This document shows positions 11,449 through 22,602 of a stretch of 64,000 bases of DNA, piece after piece. Source of the DNA: Actinomyces massiliensis 4401292 (lineage in GTDB: Bacteria > Actinomycetota > Actinomycetes > Actinomycetales > Actinomycetaceae); the NCBI RefSeq assembly GCF_000269805.1, contig NZ_JH711482.1, forward strand, positions 348,304-412,303, in the 5' to 3' direction. Each line of letters begins with the position of its first letter. The stretch's first letter is position 1. A program made the translations under genes and the position numbers. A model generated the notes under the pieces. It did not search any database. It was not told the origin of the DNA and saw nothing but the letters and a program-made list of their open reading frames with translations.

Positions 11449-12429
11449 TCACATATCGAGCATGTCCTGGGTGAGCACGGATTCCGTGTCGGGCACGCCC
11501 AGCTCTCGAGCGCGCTTGTCCGCCATGGCGAGCAGACGTCGTATGCGGCCCGCGACGGCATCCTTGGTCAGCTGGGGATCGGAGAGCTGCCCCAGCTCCT
11601 CCAGGCTCGCCTGCTTGTGCTCCATCCGCAGTCGTCCGGCCTGAACCAGGTGCTCGGGAACCTCCTCGCCCAAAATCTCGAAGGCCCGCTCCACCCGGGC
11701 GCCTGAGGCGACGGCAGCGCGGGCGGAGCGCCGCAGGTTGGCATCGTCGAAGTTGGCCAGTCGATTGGCGGTCCCACGAGTCTCCCGGCGGGAGCGGCGC
11801 TCTCCCCAGGATGCGAAGGCCTCCACGGCTCCCATGCGCTGCAGCAGGACGCCGATGGCCTCGCCGTCGCGTACGACGACCCTGTCGGCTCCGCGCACCT
11901 CGCGGGCCTTGGCGGCGATGTCGAAGCGGCGGGCCGCACCGACCAGCGCCAGCGCGGCCTCGCTTCCGGGACAGGTGACCTCCAAGGACGAGGAGCGTCC
12001 GGGCTCCGTCAATGAGCCGCGGGCCAGGAAGGCCCCTCGCCAGGCTGCGGCCGAGGCGTTGCGTCCGCCTTGAACGACGGCGACCGGCATCCCGCGCACC
12101 GGCCGTCCTCGGCCATCGACGAGTCCGGTCAGACGAGCCAGGTCCTTGCCGCGATCGGTCACGCGCAGCACGTAGTGGTTGCCCCGGTGCAGCGAGCCGG
12201 ATTGAACCACGATGACCTCCGGCTCCATGGAGAACAGGTCGCGCAACTCGCGGTGGAGCCGTCGCACCGCTCCCCCGTGATCGAGCTCGGCCTCGACAAC
12301 GATCTTGCCCGAGACGATGTGCAGTCCGCCGGAGAAGCGGAGCATGGAGGCGACCTCCGCGCGCCGCTGGGCGGCGTTCTGAGCGTCGACGTGCGCGAGC
12401 TCATCCTTGACGGCCACTGTCAGTGACAT
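11449..12429 (-). CDS. whiA: DNA-binding protein WhiA
   Basis: WhiA is an actinobacterial and Firmicute DNA-binding protein; in Streptomyces it controls sporulation septation with WhiB. The product (326 residues) starts at ATG 12429, preceded by GAGGAGG. The N-terminal WhiA domain ([12 protein letters not shown]), the degenerate LAGLIDADG core ([15 protein letters not shown]) and the C-terminal helix-turn-helix ([20 protein letters not shown]) are all present. It follows yvcK with a short gap, in the usual rapZ-yvcK-whiA order. In non-sporulating actinomycetes the role is probably in division control; that is inference. Confidence 0.95.
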   Translation of the reverse strand: MSLTVAVKDELAHVDAQNAAQRRAEVASMLRFSGGLHIVSGKIVVEAELDHGGAVRRLHRELRDLFSMEPEVIVVQSGSLHRGNHYVLRVTDRGKDLARLTGLVDGRGRPVRGMPVAVVQGGRNASAAAWRGAFLARGSLTEPGRSSSLEVTCPGSEAALALVGAARRFDIAAKAREVRGADRVVVRDGEAIGVLLQRMGAVEAFASWGERRSRRETRGTANRLANFDDANLRRSARAAVASGARVERAFEILGEEVPEHLVQAGRLRMEHKQASLEELGQLSDPQLTKDAVAGRIRRLLAMADKRARELGVPDTESVLTQDMLDM

Positions 12430-12463
12430 GGCGGGAACCTCCTCAGTCAGTGAAGACGGACAG

Positions 12464-13471
12464 TCAGTCCGTCGTGGTCCAGGCAACGTCACCCATCACG
12501 CCGTCGAAAGCGTCGCGGAAGGCAGCGGCCAAGCGCAAAGGGTCATGGTTGCACAGGGTCTCACCCGTGCGCACCTGACGCAGGACGACAGTGGCGCCGA
12601 GTCGTGCTGCAACGGACTCCAAGTCATCGGTGTCCTCCACAACGCTTGGATCGGCGATGACGACGTTCAGTCGCAGGTCCGGCGCGTACTCATTCAGAAC
12701 GCGCAGGTGGTCCGCGCACGTCATGCCGTCTGTCTCCCCGTGCTGCGCAGACAGATTGAGCACGACGGCCTTCAGGGCCGTCGTGCTCTCCAGTGCCCGC
12801 CGCATGGAGGGGAGAATCAGGTGGGGCAGGACCGAGGTGTACCAGGAGCCGGGCCCCAGGACCACCCAGTCGGCCTCGCCAATGGCTCGCAGCGCCTCAG
12901 GGTGGGCGTCCGCATCAGTGGGGACGATGCCCACATTCGTCATCTGACCGCGCTCAGTGGCTACTGCCACCTGACCGCGGACCCGCTTCCGATGGGCGCC
13001 ATCGACGAGGTCCGCCTCGATCACCAGTGGTGAGGCGCTCATGGGAATCACGCGACCGTGTATGGCCAGGAGCCGCCCCACCCAGTCCAGGCCCTCGACC
13101 TCGTCTCCAAGCAGCTGCCATAGCGCGAGGATGAGCAGGTTGCCCAGAGCGTGATTGTCGAGTTCCCCCTCGCCCGCGAAGCGATGCTGGAGCACGTCGC
13201 GCCACGTCAGGCCCCACTCGGAGTCATCGGTCAGCGCGGCCAGGGCCATGCGCAGGTCCCCGGGCGGCAGGCAGTCGAACTCCCGCCGCAGGCGTCCGGA
13301 GGACCCGCCGTCGTCGGCCACGGTGACCACGGCAGTGAGCTGATGGGTGACATGGCGCAGCGCCCGCAGGGTGGCGGATAGGCCGTGCCCCCCACCGAGC
13401 GCCACAACCGCCGGTCCGTCCTCACCGCGACGAGGCCAACCGGTGGAGTCGAGCGTTGAGTGCGCATTCAT
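12464..13471 (-). CDS. yvcK: YvcK/CofD-like gluconeogenesis factor
   Basis: This 335-residue protein belongs to the CofD-like YvcK family, which binds UDP-sugars in Bacillus and supports cell-wall precursor supply and growth on gluconeogenic carbon. The glycine-rich motif [15 protein letters not shown] and the following [15 protein letters not shown] are diagnostic. The start ATG 13471 has GGGAG and GAGG elements upstream. It is located between rapZ and whiA; the link of this trio to peptidoglycan metabolism is known for the family, not shown here. Confidence 0.93.
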   Translation of the reverse strand: MNAHSTLDSTGWPRRGEDGPAVVALGGGHGLSATLRALRHVTHQLTAVVTVADDGGSSGRLRREFDCLPPGDLRMALAALTDDSEWGLTWRDVLQHRFAGEGELDNHALGNLLILALWQLLGDEVEGLDWVGRLLAIHGRVIPMSASPLVIEADLVDGAHRKRVRGQVAVATERGQMTNVGIVPTDADAHPEALRAIGEADWVVLGPGSWYTSVLPHLILPSMRRALESTTALKAVVLNLSAQHGETDGMTCADHLRVLNEYAPDLRLNVVIADPSVVEDTDDLESVAARLGATVVLRQVRTGETLCNHDPLRLAAAFRDAFDGVMGDVAWTTTD

Positions 13472-13477
13472 GGATCC

Positions 13478-14470
13478 TCACTCCCTTCCCAGATCACGGT
13501 GCTGGGTGGAGACCTTGAAACCATTGGCGCGCAGGCGGGCCGAGATCCGTTCGGCCGAGGCCACCGAGCGGTGCTTGCCGCCGGTGCATCCCACCGCGAT
13601 GGTCACGTTCGGCTTGAGCTCTTCGATGTAGGCGGGCAGGGCGGGGGCCAGCAGAGCGGCATAGCCGTCGACGAACTCGGCCGCGCCATCCTGGCGGAAA
13701 ACATATTCAGCCACGGGCTCGTCGCGTCCGGTGAGGTGGCGAAGCTCTGTGACCCAGTAGGGGTTGGGTATGAAACGCACGTCCAAGACATGATCGGCGT
13801 CCAAGGGCAAGCCGTATTTGAAGCCGAAGGACATCACCGTCACCTGCAGAGCCAGCTCGGATTCGGTGGCGACCAGTTCGCGCACCCGCCGCGCCAGATC
13901 ATGGACTGAGTAGTCGGTGGTGTCGATGACATTGTCGGCCTGGGCCTTCAAACCGGCCAGGAGGGTGCGCTCGTGCTCGATGCCGTCCAGGATCGAGCCC
14001 GTGCCCTGCAGCGGGTGCGGCCGCCGGGAGGACTCGAAGCGCCGTATGAGAGCCGAGTCGGAGGCGTCCAGGAAGATCAGGCGCAGCGTCACCCCGGACT
14101 CGCGCAACTCGCCGAGGTACTGCATGAATGAGGCGAAGAACTCGCGGCTGCGCACGTCGACCACTGCTGCGAGGCGGTGCACGCCCGCCCCGACCGTCGT
14201 CATCATTCCCGCCATGGCGGGCAGTAACTGGGGAGGAAGGTTATCAATGACGTACCAGTCCAGGTCTTCCAGCGCGTTAGCGGCACGGGAGCGTCCCGCC
14301 CCCGACAGGCCCGTCACAATGAGGACCTCGGGGCGCTGCGCCGGAGGGATCGGCGGAGCCGCGTCATCGATCGCGGGAATGAAGGGTGGGACGGTATCGC
14401 GCAGGGGGTCGCGGCCTTTCGCCGGGTCACGAGCTGACTTCGCGGCGGGTTTCGAGCGGCGGGTGTTCAT
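13478..14470 (-). CDS. rapZ: RapZ-type nucleotide-binding protein
   Basis: RapZ is an RNase adapter in Escherichia coli; actinobacterial members have an uncertain partner RNA. The product has 330 residues, with a Lys/Arg/Pro-rich tail of about 50 residues before the P-loop. The Walker A reads GLSGAGRS, with Arg in place of the usual Lys. [14 protein letters not shown] follows, and the C-terminal half has the conserved [13 protein letters not shown] motif, which holds the putative phosphate or sugar site. The ribosome site at ATG 14470 is weak. It sits six bases before yvcK. Confidence 0.92.
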   Translation of the reverse strand: MNTRRSKPAAKSARDPAKGRDPLRDTVPPFIPAIDDAAPPIPPAQRPEVLIVTGLSGAGRSRAANALEDLDWYVIDNLPPQLLPAMAGMMTTVGAGVHRLAAVVDVRSREFFASFMQYLGELRESGVTLRLIFLDASDSALIRRFESSRRPHPLQGTGSILDGIEHERTLLAGLKAQADNVIDTTDYSVHDLARRVRELVATESELALQVTVMSFGFKYGLPLDADHVLDVRFIPNPYWVTELRHLTGRDEPVAEYVFRQDGAAEFVDGYAALLAPALPAYIEELKPNVTIAVGCTGGKHRSVASAERISARLRANGFKVSTQHRDLGRE

Positions 14471-14565
14471 GTGCCAAGCATGGCATGCCTCAGGGGGACG
14501 ATCGCGGCGCCTCGTGGGTAGCGTTATCGATGACCTGTTGCCGCCGCCCGCCTCCGGAGGTGCTG

Positions 14566-15798
14566 ATGACCACCGCTTATGACCCCGCCCCGCCTGTCAT
14601 CGGGACGCCCTGGACCTCGAGCGCCACCAAGGTGGCACTGCTGGGGTCCGGGGAGATCGGCAAGGAGGTGGCGATCGCCCTGACCCGCCTGGGCGTGGAG
14701 GTCACGGCGATCGACCGCTATGAGGGCGCCCCGGCCCAGCAGGTGGCTCACAACGCCCTCACGGTCGACATGGGCGATCCGCAGGCGCTCACCGCGGCGA
14801 TCATCTCCAGCGGGGCGGACATCGTGGTCCCCGAGATCGAGGCGCTGGCGACCGACGCCCTGGTTGCCCTCGAGGGGGAGGGCCGGGTCCGCGTGGTCCC
14901 CACCGCCAGGGCCGCCCAGCTCACGATGAACCGGGAGGGGATCAGGCGCCTGGCCGCCGAGGAGCTGGGGCTGGCCACCAGCCCCTACGCCTTCGCATCC
15001 AGCCTGGATGAGCTCACGCGGGCGGCGGGGGAAGTGGGCTTCCCCTGCGTGGTCAAACCGGTCATGTCCTCCTCCGGCCATGGCCAGTCCGTGGCGCGCG
15101 GCCCGCAGGACCTTGCCGAGGCCTGGCGCCATGCGGCCGACGACGGCCGGGTGGACCGCGGACGGGTCATCGTCGAGGGCTTCGTCGACTTCGACACGGA
15201 GATCACCCTGCTCACCGTGCGCTCGCAAGATCCGCGCGGCGGTGGGACGGTGACGAGTTTCTGCGAGCCGATCGGGCACAGGCAGGTGGACGGGGACTAC
15301 GTTGAGTCCTGGCAGCCCCAGGCGCTGCCGCCCGCAGCGCTGGAGCGCGCACGCGAGGTGGCGCAGCGGGTCACGGCCGCCCTGGGCGGCTGGGGCCTGT
15401 TCGGGGTGGAGCTGTTCATCTGCGGCGAGGAGGTCCTCTTCTCCGAGGTCTCCCCCAGACCGCACGACACCGGCCTGGTGACGCTGGCCAGCCAGCGCCT
15501 GAGCGAGTTCGAGCTGCACGCCCGCGCCCTGCTGGGCCTGCCCGTGGACACCTCCCTGCGCTGCCCGGGGGCCTCGGCCACGATCAAGGCCGGCGCTGAT
15601 TCCGCTCCCGGCCAAGGAGTGCGCTTCACCGGCGTGGAGGCCGCCCTCGCCATCGAGGGCGCCGACCTCCGGCTGTTCGGCAAGCCCGAGGCGCACCCGG
15701 GCCGCCGCCTGGGCGTGGCGGTGGCGGGCGCCGACGACGTCGAGAGCGCCCGCCGGCGCGCCCGGGCGGCCGCAGGAGCAGTGGCACCCTCCGCCTGA
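14566..15798 (+). CDS. purT: Formate-dependent phosphoribosylglycinamide formyltransferase PurT
   Basis: PurT uses ATP and formate to formylate GAR in purine synthesis, replacing the folate-dependent PurN. The protein is an ATP-grasp enzyme of 410 residues, with [17 protein letters not shown] at the N-terminus, the ATP-binding loop [13 protein letters not shown], and the metal-binding motif [13 protein letters not shown] 14566 was chosen because CCGGAGG lies just upstream; the open frame to 14386 overlaps rapZ on the other strand. It is divergent from rapZ and the only plus-strand gene in the first 20 kb, which suggests insertion between rapZ and uvrC. Confidence 0.95.
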   Translation: MTTAYDPAPPVIGTPWTSSATKVALLGSGEIGKEVAIALTRLGVEVTAIDRYEGAPAQQVAHNALTVDMGDPQALTAAIISSGADIVVPEIEALATDALVALEGEGRVRVVPTARAAQLTMNREGIRRLAAEELGLATSPYAFASSLDELTRAAGEVGFPCVVKPVMSSSGHGQSVARGPQDLAEAWRHAADDGRVDRGRVIVEGFVDFDTEITLLTVRSQDPRGGGTVTSFCEPIGHRQVDGDYVESWQPQALPPAALERAREVAQRVTAALGGWGLFGVELFICGEEVLFSEVSPRPHDTGLVTLASQRLSEFELHARALLGLPVDTSLRCPGASATIKAGADSAPGQGVRFTGVEAALAIEGADLRLFGKPEAHPGRRLGVAVAGADDVESARRRARAAAGAVAPSA

Positions 15799-15836
15799 GG
15801 CACCTTGAGTTCAGCAACATCGCCCGCTGGACGCGG

Positions 15837-17291
<1,455 letters not shown>

Positions 17292-17504
17292 TCAGTCCTC
17301 GACCCCGACCATGACGGAGGAGGCCTTGACGATGGCCACCGCCTTGGTGCCCTCGACGAGGCCGAGTTCCTCAATGGCGGCGTTGGTGATGGAGGAGGTG
17401 ATGACGACGCCGGGTGCGACCTCGATGGTCACGACGCCGTTGACGGCGCCCTTCTCCACGGAGAGCACGGTGCCGGCGAGCTGGTTGCGGGCAGAGATCT
17501 TCAT
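17292..17504 (-). CDS. Mop-type molybdate-binding TOBE protein
   Basis: A 70-residue single-domain molbindin. The sequence ISARNQLAGTVLSVEKGAVNG is the start of a TOBE/Mop domain; six such chains normally assemble and bind molybdate or tungstate in the cytoplasm. The central VTIEVAPGVVITSSITNAAIE fits the family, and the length is standard for free Mop proteins. AAAGGA lies 7 bases before ATG 17504. No modABC or molybdenum-cofactor gene is nearby, so its role as storage or buffer is inferred. Confidence 0.9.
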   Translation of the reverse strand: MKISARNQLAGTVLSVEKGAVNGVVTIEVAPGVVITSSITNAAIEELGLVEGTKAVAIVKASSVMVGVED

Positions 17505-17542
17505 GGGTGTGTCCTTTCGTCAAGGGGATCGGTGCCGAGCGG

Positions 17543-19762
17543 TCATGGCCGTGCGGTGGCGGGTTGGACCGCATCGCCACTACCGCTGTCCTCAGCGGGG
17601 CCGTTGGATGGGCTCGCCGAGTCGTTGAGATGAGCCAGGATCGTACCTGCCAGGGCTGGGCCGATACCCTTGACGCGGGTGATCTCGTCCACATCGGCAC
17701 CGCGCAGGCGCTTGACGCTGCCGAACTCCTTGAGCAGCGCGGCCTGGCGCGCGGGCCCCAGCCCGGGAACGCCGTCGAGGATCGAGCGGGTCATGCCCGC
17801 CGAGCGCTTCTTCCGGTGGTGGGTGATGGCGAAGCGGTGGGACTCGTCGCGCAGGTGCTGGAGCAGGTAAAGAGCCGGCGAGGTGCGAGGCAGGATGATG
17901 GGGAACTCCTCGCCGGGCACCCACACCTCCTCCAGGCGCTTGGCCAACCCGATGATCGGAACCTCGATCCCGAGCTCGTCGAAGACCGCCTTGGCTGCGC
18001 CCACCTGCGGCAGACCGCCGTCGACGACGACGAGCCCGGGTGCGTAGGAGAAGCGGCGGGCCCGGCCGGTGCCCGGATCGATGGGGCCGGAGGCGATCGG
18101 GATCCCGTCATCGTCGATGGGCGTGCCGTCGATGGTCTCGGCGCCGTCGGAGACGCGGCCCGCCGCCGCCTCGCGCTCGGCGACGAGCCGCTTGAAGCGA
18201 CGGGTGAGGACCTCGCGCATGGCGGCGGTGTCGTCGGTTGCGCCGTCCCCGCCCTCGCCCCGGATGGTGAAGCGGCGGTAGTCGGACTTGCGCGGCGCCC
18301 CGTCCTCGAAGACCACCATGGAGCCGACCTGATAGGTGCCCTGGGTGTGGGAGATGTCGTAGCACTCCACGCGCAGGGGCGCCTCGGGCAGGTCGAGGGC
18401 CTCTGCCAGCTCGTCCAGGGCGAGGGAGCGCTGGGTGAGGTCGCCTGCACGGCGGGTCTTGTGCAGGCGCAGGGCCTCCTCGGCGTTCTTGCGCACCGTC
18501 TCCATGAGGGCCGCCTTGTCGCCCCGGCGGGGCACGCGCAGGTCCACCCGGGCGCCGCGCAAACCGGTCAGCCAGGCCCGCACGGTGGCGGCGTTACTGG
18601 GCAGCTCGGGCACCAGGATCTCGCGGGGCACCGCGGTGGTGGCTGTGTGGGCGACGTCGTCGACGCTGGTGGCGGCCGATTCACCGGTCTTGGCGGCGGG
18701 CGCGCCCTGGGGCCCGCTGCGCGGCAGGGGGCTGGAGGGGGCGCGGGAGCCGATGCCGGCGGAGGTGGTGGTCCCCGAGCCCGTCGGCGCGGTTCCCTGG
18801 ACGGCACCGTCGTCGGCGGGGTCCAGGAGGGAGGAGTAGACCTGCTCCAGGAGCCGCTCGATGAGCTCGGCGTCCCCGGCTCCGTCCGGCAGATCCACCA
18901 CCCAGCCGCGCTGGCCCCGCACCCGGCCGCCACGCACGTGAAAGACCTGGACGGCAGCCTCCAGCTCATCGCGGATCAGGGCGAAGACGTCGGCGTCGGT
19001 GGCATCGGGCAGGACGACGGCGTTGCCCTCTATGACCTTGCGCAGTGCGGCGGCGTCGTCGCGCAGGCGGGCCGCCTTCTCGAAGTCCAGTGCTGCGGAG
19101 GCCGCCCTCATCTCAGTCTCGATCTGCCGCAGGTAGGGTCCGGTGCGCCCGGCCATGAAGGCGCAGAAGTCCTCGGCCAGGGCGCGGTGGTCCTCAGCGC
19201 TGATCCTGCCTACGCATGGGGCCGAGCACTTGTCGATGTAGCCCAGCAGGCAGGGGCGCCCCGCCGCCTGGGCGCGCCGGAGCACGCCTGCCGAGCAGGA
19301 GCGCATGGGGAAGACCCGCAGCAGCTGGTCGACGGTCTCGCGGATGGACCAGGCCTGGACGAAGGGGCCGAAGTAACGGGTCCCGGGTTTGCGCGCCCCG
19401 CGGACCACCTGTGCACGCGGGTAGGTCTCCCCCATGGTGACGGCCAAGTACGGGTAGGACTTGTCGTCCTTGTACATGACGTTGAAGCGGGGGTTGAACT
19501 CCTTGATCCAGGAGTACTCCAGAGCCAGGGATTCGACCTCGGTGGACACCACCGTCCATTCCACGGCGCAGGCGGTGGTGACCATTTTCTGGGTGCGAGG
19601 GTGGAGGGCGGACAGGTCTTGGAAGTAGTTCGACAGCCGCTGCCTGAGGTTCTTGGCCTTGCCGACGTAGATGACGCGGCCCTCGGCATCGAGAAACCGG
19701 TAGACGCCGGGCGAGGTGGGGATCTCTCCCGGCGCGGGGCGGTACGTCGTAGGGTCGGCCAT
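17543..19762 (-). CDS. uvrC: Excinuclease ABC subunit C
   Basis: UvrC makes both incisions in nucleotide excision repair. An N-terminal GIY-YIG nuclease domain ([20 protein letters not shown]), a UVR UvrB-binding motif ([20 protein letters not shown]), an RNase H-like nuclease domain ([20 protein letters not shown]) and tandem HhH motifs at the C-terminus ([19 protein letters not shown]) are all seen. At 739 residues it is longer than usual because of a low-complexity Gly/Ser/Thr/Pro insertion at roughly residues 305-370, between the UVR region and the second nuclease domain. It is separated from rapZ by purT, the GH1 gene and mop. No LexA box was seen upstream. Confidence 0.96.
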   Translation of the reverse strand: MADPTTYRPAPGEIPTSPGVYRFLDAEGRVIYVGKAKNLRQRLSNYFQDLSALHPRTQKMVTTACAVEWTVVSTEVESLALEYSWIKEFNPRFNVMYKDDKSYPYLAVTMGETYPRAQVVRGARKPGTRYFGPFVQAWSIRETVDQLLRVFPMRSCSAGVLRRAQAAGRPCLLGYIDKCSAPCVGRISAEDHRALAEDFCAFMAGRTGPYLRQIETEMRAASAALDFEKAARLRDDAAALRKVIEGNAVVLPDATDADVFALIRDELEAAVQVFHVRGGRVRGQRGWVVDLPDGAGDAELIERLLEQVYSSLLDPADDGAVQGTAPTGSGTTTSAGIGSRAPSSPLPRSGPQGAPAAKTGESAATSVDDVAHTATTAVPREILVPELPSNAATVRAWLTGLRGARVDLRVPRRGDKAALMETVRKNAEEALRLHKTRRAGDLTQRSLALDELAEALDLPEAPLRVECYDISHTQGTYQVGSMVVFEDGAPRKSDYRRFTIRGEGGDGATDDTAAMREVLTRRFKRLVAEREAAAGRVSDGAETIDGTPIDDDGIPIASGPIDPGTGRARRFSYAPGLVVVDGGLPQVGAAKAVFDELGIEVPIIGLAKRLEEVWVPGEEFPIILPRTSPALYLLQHLRDESHRFAITHHRKKRSAGMTRSILDGVPGLGPARQAALLKEFGSVKRLRGADVDEITRVKGIGPALAGTILAHLNDSASPSNGPAEDSGSGDAVQPATARP

Positions 19763-19831
19763 GGCCGCAAGGGTAGACGCCTCAACAGGGAGGATCGTTC
19801 ATGCCCGTCGCCAGCTGCGGCGGTTCGGTGC

Positions 19832-19906
19832 TGGTGGGCGATACTGGGATCGAACCAGTGACCTCTTCCGTGTCAGGGAAGCGCGCTCCCGCTGCGCCAA
19901 TCGCCC
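19832..19906 (-). tRNA. tRNA-Val (anticodon GAC)
   Basis: Cloverleaf on the minus strand with acceptor GGGCGAT/ATCGCCC, anticodon loop CTGACAC (GAC) and T-loop GGTTCGATCC. Discriminator A and CCA are encoded. First of three minus-strand tRNA genes in tandem. Confidence 0.93.
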
Positions 19907-19907
19907 G

Positions 19908-19978
19908 AGGTGGGTACCGGATTCGAACCGGTGTAAACGGCTTTGCAGGCCGGTGCCTAACCTCTCGGCCAACCCACC
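19908..19978 (-). tRNA. tRNA-Cys (anticodon GCA)
   Basis: Cloverleaf with acceptor GGTGGGT/ACCCACC, anticodon loop CTGCAAA (GCA), and discriminator U, as required for cysteine. CCA is not encoded. It ends one base before the tRNA-Val gene. Confidence 0.92.
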
Positions 19979-20017
19979 AGTGAGAGGCCGGGGGCTGGGA
20001 GGCTCCCTGCTCCTCGG

Positions 20018-20090
20018 AGCGGATGACGGGACTCGAACCCGCGACCCTCACCTTGGCAAGGTGATGCTCTACCAACTGAGCCACATCCGC
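20018..20090 (-). tRNA. tRNA-Gly (anticodon GCC)
   Basis: Cloverleaf with acceptor GCGGATG/CATCCGC, anticodon loop TTGCCAA (GCC), T-loop GGTTCGAGTCC and discriminator U. CCA is not encoded. It is the 5' gene of the Gly-Cys-Val tandem. Confidence 0.93.
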
Positions 20091-20130
20091 ACGCTCCACA
20101 CGGCGTACTCGAACCGCTCGGCGCTGGAAA

Positions 20131-20161
20131 ACCATAACACCCGGACAGCCGTCGATCGCAA
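20131..20161 (-). promoter_or_regulatory. Possible promoter of the tRNA-Gly/Cys/Val unit
   Basis: On the minus strand TTGCGA (20161-20156) is followed after 19 bases by TATGGT (20136-20131), about 40 bases before the tRNA-Gly 5' end. Spacing is one or two bases longer than ideal. Confidence 0.4.
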
Positions 20162-20197
20162 ATGACATTGCGGTGATCCACCTCACCGGGCCCTCAT

Positions 20198-20227
20198 TTG
20201 CCCGGCGGCGGCGGTGATGGATAGCCT
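20198..20227 (+). promoter_or_regulatory. Probable promoter of tRNA-Val(CAC)
   Basis: TTGCCC (20198-20203) and TAGCCT (20222-20227) are separated by 18 bases, with the tRNA 5' end 13 bases after the -10 element. Confidence 0.5.
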
Positions 20228-20239
20228 ATCCCCCGCGCC

Positions 20240-20315
20240 GGGCGATTGGCTCAGGGGTTAGAGCGCCTCGTTCACACCGAGGAGGTCACTGGTTCGATTC
20301 CAGTATCGCCCACCA
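20240..20315 (+). tRNA. tRNA-Val (anticodon CAC)
   Basis: Plus-strand cloverleaf with acceptor GGGCGAT/ATCGCCC, anticodon loop TTCACAC (CAC) and T-loop GGTTCGATTCC. CCA is encoded. Its 3' end marks the left border of an accessory island. Confidence 0.93.
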
Positions 20316-20359
20316 TGATGCTCTGATATGAGCATGCGCCGTGAGCAGCGCGGGTGGTG

Positions 20360-20520
20360 TCGGGGTCGAGGCCGTGTCAGCCGGCGGGCGTCCACCAGGT
20401 AGCCCTTGAGGGGATGCGTGGCCACGCTCAGCCGCGAGTCAGCCGGTCCCGCTCGAACCTGGAGCAGGTCCGGCGGCATCGCTCCGGCGTAGTGAGCCTG
20501 ACGCAGGCCGCGCCGTCGTC
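20360..20520 (-). pseudogene. Possible relic of a large serine recombinase (frameshifted fragment)
   Basis: One minus-strand frame reads QAHYAGAMPPDLLQV (20500-20456), which resembles the coiled-coil region of large serine integrases, where AHY.GA.P.DLL..EQDRL is common. The continuation ERDRLTRG appears in a neighbouring frame, as expected after a frameshift. No catalytic domain or complete coding region is present. The assignment rests on this short similarity and on the position beside a tRNA gene, so it is tentative. Confidence 0.35.
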
Positions 20521-20848
20521 CCTCGCCCGGACGACCGGTTCCGATGCGGTCGATCCGGCGTGCCGAGAACAGGCGCTGCCGCCCGTCGTGGCCTGACGAG
20601 CGCCCAAGGGCGGGTCTGGAACCGCCGCGCCTTCAACCACCTGGGGCACCACTGCGGCCTCGCCACACGCAGCACCCTGCCCGCCTCCCGCTACCAGGCC
20701 ACCGCGCATCGCGGGCAGCAGCCCCAGCCGCCGACCCGACCGACTTTCGCATCAGACCCCGACCTGTACGCACGACAGCGCCGTCCCGTCCATCGACGGC
20801 ATGCAGGCTCTGCGTGGCGCTCCGGTCGCCGTACTATGAAGACTCCAT

Positions 20849-20890
20849 CGTTGACAATTGAGCGGATCATGCTCTCGTCTCATGTCAACG
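20849..20890. promoter_or_regulatory. Inverted repeat upstream of the XRE regulator
   Basis: Perfect 8-bp arms cgttgaca (20849-20856) and tgtcaacg (20883-20890) with a 26-base spacer. The left arm contains a consensus -35 hexamer TTGACA. It lies 67 bases before the regulator ATG and could be its operator; this is inference. Confidence 0.35.
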
Positions 20891-20956
20891 AAAGCGAACA
20901 AAAAATGTCATCTCCGGTTGGTTGTCTCCGGCGTGAAGCCTCACTACGCTACAATC

Positions 20957-21445
20957 ATGAGTAATACTCAGGAGCAGCCGTCCGCTCACGCCCTCCGGTT
21001 GAATAAGAATCTGATCTTTCTGCGAAGAAGCCGTGGCTTGTCCCTTGAAGCGGTGGCGGAAAGAATCGGCGTGTCTCGCCAGGCAGTTTCCCGATGGGAA
21101 GCCGGCAGCGCGACGCCAGATATTATCCATTGCGACGCGCTGGCGACACTCTACGATGTGACAATTGACAATCTCTTACATTTTGGCAGGGCTCAATCCG
21201 AAGTGCCCATACCGCCCGCGGGAAAGCACGCCCTCGGTGTAGTACGGCTCGATGACGGGGGTCGGGTGGAGATTCCACATCGAGCGAGAGAGATTCTTCA
21301 ATGGACAAGCAGAACGGAGCTGGTCGTGCTTGTTGACGAGAATCCGCAGACAGCCGGTGTCGCACTGGCGCCGGCCGATCAGTTCTTCGCCGTAGCGCGA
21401 AGGCTGATGGATCAATTCTACCCGCAGGAAGGCGCAGACGCATGA
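20957..21445 (+). CDS. XRE-family regulator with C-terminal AbrB/SpoVT-like domain
   Basis: The 162-residue protein has a Cro/CI-type helix-turn-helix at about residues 15-70 (LRRSRGLSLEAVAERIGVSR, then QAVSRWEAG). A beta-rich domain at about 95-145 (GVVRLDDGGRVEIPHRAREI) looks like an AbrB/SpoVT swapped-hairpin domain. Such fusions are best known from Firmicutes. ATG 20957 was chosen; a longer frame to 20858 has a non-homologous lead. The gene is clearly richer in A and T than the surrounding genes, suggesting horizontal transfer. It ends four bases into an alternative start of the next gene, so the two are probably one operon. Confidence 0.85.
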   Translation: MSNTQEQPSAHALRLNKNLIFLRRSRGLSLEAVAERIGVSRQAVSRWEAGSATPDIIHCDALATLYDVTIDNLLHFGRAQSEVPIPPAGKHALGVVRLDDGGRVEIPHRAREILQWTSRTELVVLVDENPQTAGVALAPADQFFAVARRLMDQFYPQEGADA

Positions 21446-21483
21446 AGCGGCCCCATGCAGTTGCACAGAAGGAGAGAAGAATC

Positions 21484-22602
21484 ATGACCGCCCTAGGCCG
21501 AATCTGCATCAGCTTCATTGTCATTGCGGCGCTGGTCGGAATCTACGCCTATCGCAACATGAACTATGACAGACGGGCGCTGCAACAGATTCAGAAGGCG
21601 AGGGTCGCAGAGAAGCAGGCAGCGCTACCAGACGGTTCGGTACTTAATTTCGGCGAGGGGCCGGACGAGACGGAGAAGCCGCCGCTCTTATTGTTGCACG
21701 GCCAAAATGTGTCATGGGAGGACTACGCACCGGTTCTGCCGGCGCTGGTCAAGGAGTACCACGTGTACGCTGTTGATTGTTACGGGCACGGCGGCTCCAG
21801 TAAAAACCCAGACAAATACTCGGCGGAGGCTATCGGCACGGACCTCATCTGGTTCCTAAAAAATGTCATCGGTCAACCAGCGGTCGTGTCGGGGCACTCC
21901 TCAGGCGGATTACTCGCAGCATGGCTGGCGGCCAACGCGCCCGACCAGGTCCGCGGCGCGGTCATCGAAGACGCGCCCTTCTTCTCGACGGAACCCGGAC
22001 GGGCCGAAAGCACCTTTGCCGGAAAAACATTCAAAATCGTTCACGATTTCCTGAACCAGACAGATGAGTCCAACTACACCGCATACAACCTGGAGCACAA
22101 TTACATGCAGACGTTCTTCAACAAAGACGGCACCGACAACTGGGCCAAAATCGTGAAGAATCCTGCGCTTCACTACATGCAGAAGCATCCCGGAGAGCTC
22201 CCCCGCATCTGGTACTACCCCCAGTCGCTCGGAGTGAACAACATCTACGACTTGACCGCAAATATGCAAGACGGTACCGGCGACTACGATTTGAGGTTCG
22301 GCGAAACCTTCTACAATTATTCATGGTTCAAGAACTTCAACCAGTCCGAAACCCTGGCACGCGTCACAGTGCCAACCACAATTCTGCATGTAGCGGCCCC
22401 AAGAACTACCGCACCGAGCTACTACGACAGCAACGGGGTGCTACTGGCAGCAATGGACGAAGAAGACGCAGCCAAAGCCACGAGCCTCATCAGAGGCGCC
22501 GAGCTTGTTGACGGCTTCGAATCTCAGCACGACATTCATCAGGACCAGCCGGAGGCGTTCATAAAAGCTCTGATCGATTTTAAAGAGCGGGTCGGGTCGT
22601 AG
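21484..22602 (+). CDS. Membrane-anchored alpha/beta hydrolase
   Basis: A 372-residue alpha/beta-hydrolase with one N-terminal hydrophobic helix (ICISFIVIAALVGIYAY) that should anchor it in the membrane with the catalytic domain outside. The oxyanion region LLLLHGQNVSWEDY and the nucleophile elbow GHSSGG (Ser in the middle) are present. The catalytic Asp and the His, probably in QHDIHQDQ near the end, are inferred. ATG 21484 has AAGGAGAGAAG upstream; a start at 21442 overlapping the regulator stop is possible. The substrate is unknown. Base composition is AT-rich relative to the genome, like the regulator, so both were probably acquired together. Confidence 0.85.
   Translation: MTALGRICISFIVIAALVGIYAYRNMNYDRRALQQIQKARVAEKQAALPDGSVLNFGEGPDETEKPPLLLLHGQNVSWEDYAPVLPALVKEYHVYAVDCYGHGGSSKNPDKYSAEAIGTDLIWFLKNVIGQPAVVSGHSSGGLLAAWLAANAPDQVRGAVIEDAPFFSTEPGRAESTFAGKTFKIVHDFLNQTDESNYTAYNLEHNYMQTFFNKDGTDNWAKIVKNPALHYMQKHPGELPRIWYYPQSLGVNNIYDLTANMQDGTGDYDLRFGETFYNYSWFKNFNQSETLARVTVPTTILHVAAPRTTAPSYYDSNGVLLAAMDEEDAAKATSLIRGAELVDGFESQHDIHQDQPEAFIKALIDFKERVGS

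Larger units (their letters stand above)
20316..20956. other. Gene-poor region after tRNA-Val, probably decayed mobile DNA
   Basis: No convincing intact gene was found in these 640 bases. The left half holds a possible serine-recombinase relic (listed separately). The middle, about 20540-20800, has short open frames on both strands with no recognisable motifs. From about 20840 the base composition turns visibly more AT-rich, leading into the XRE regulator. The location directly after a tRNA gene is typical of integrated elements. Confidence 0.5.

Noticed and set aside
14254-14310. RapZ P-loop Arg as a disabling mutation
   Set aside because: Arg at this position is, to my knowledge, usual in actinobacterial RapZ proteins, so it is not treated as a defect.
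17507-19861. Very long plus-strand open frame opposite uvrC (784 codons)
   Set aside because: It is an antisense shadow of uvrC: composition is Gly/Val/Asp-rich without motifs, and uvrC is conserved throughout.
19832-20315. Phage attachment repeats at the tRNA cluster
   Set aside because: The two tRNA-Val genes share sequence because they are both valine tRNAs; no extra copy of a tRNA 3' end was found downstream.
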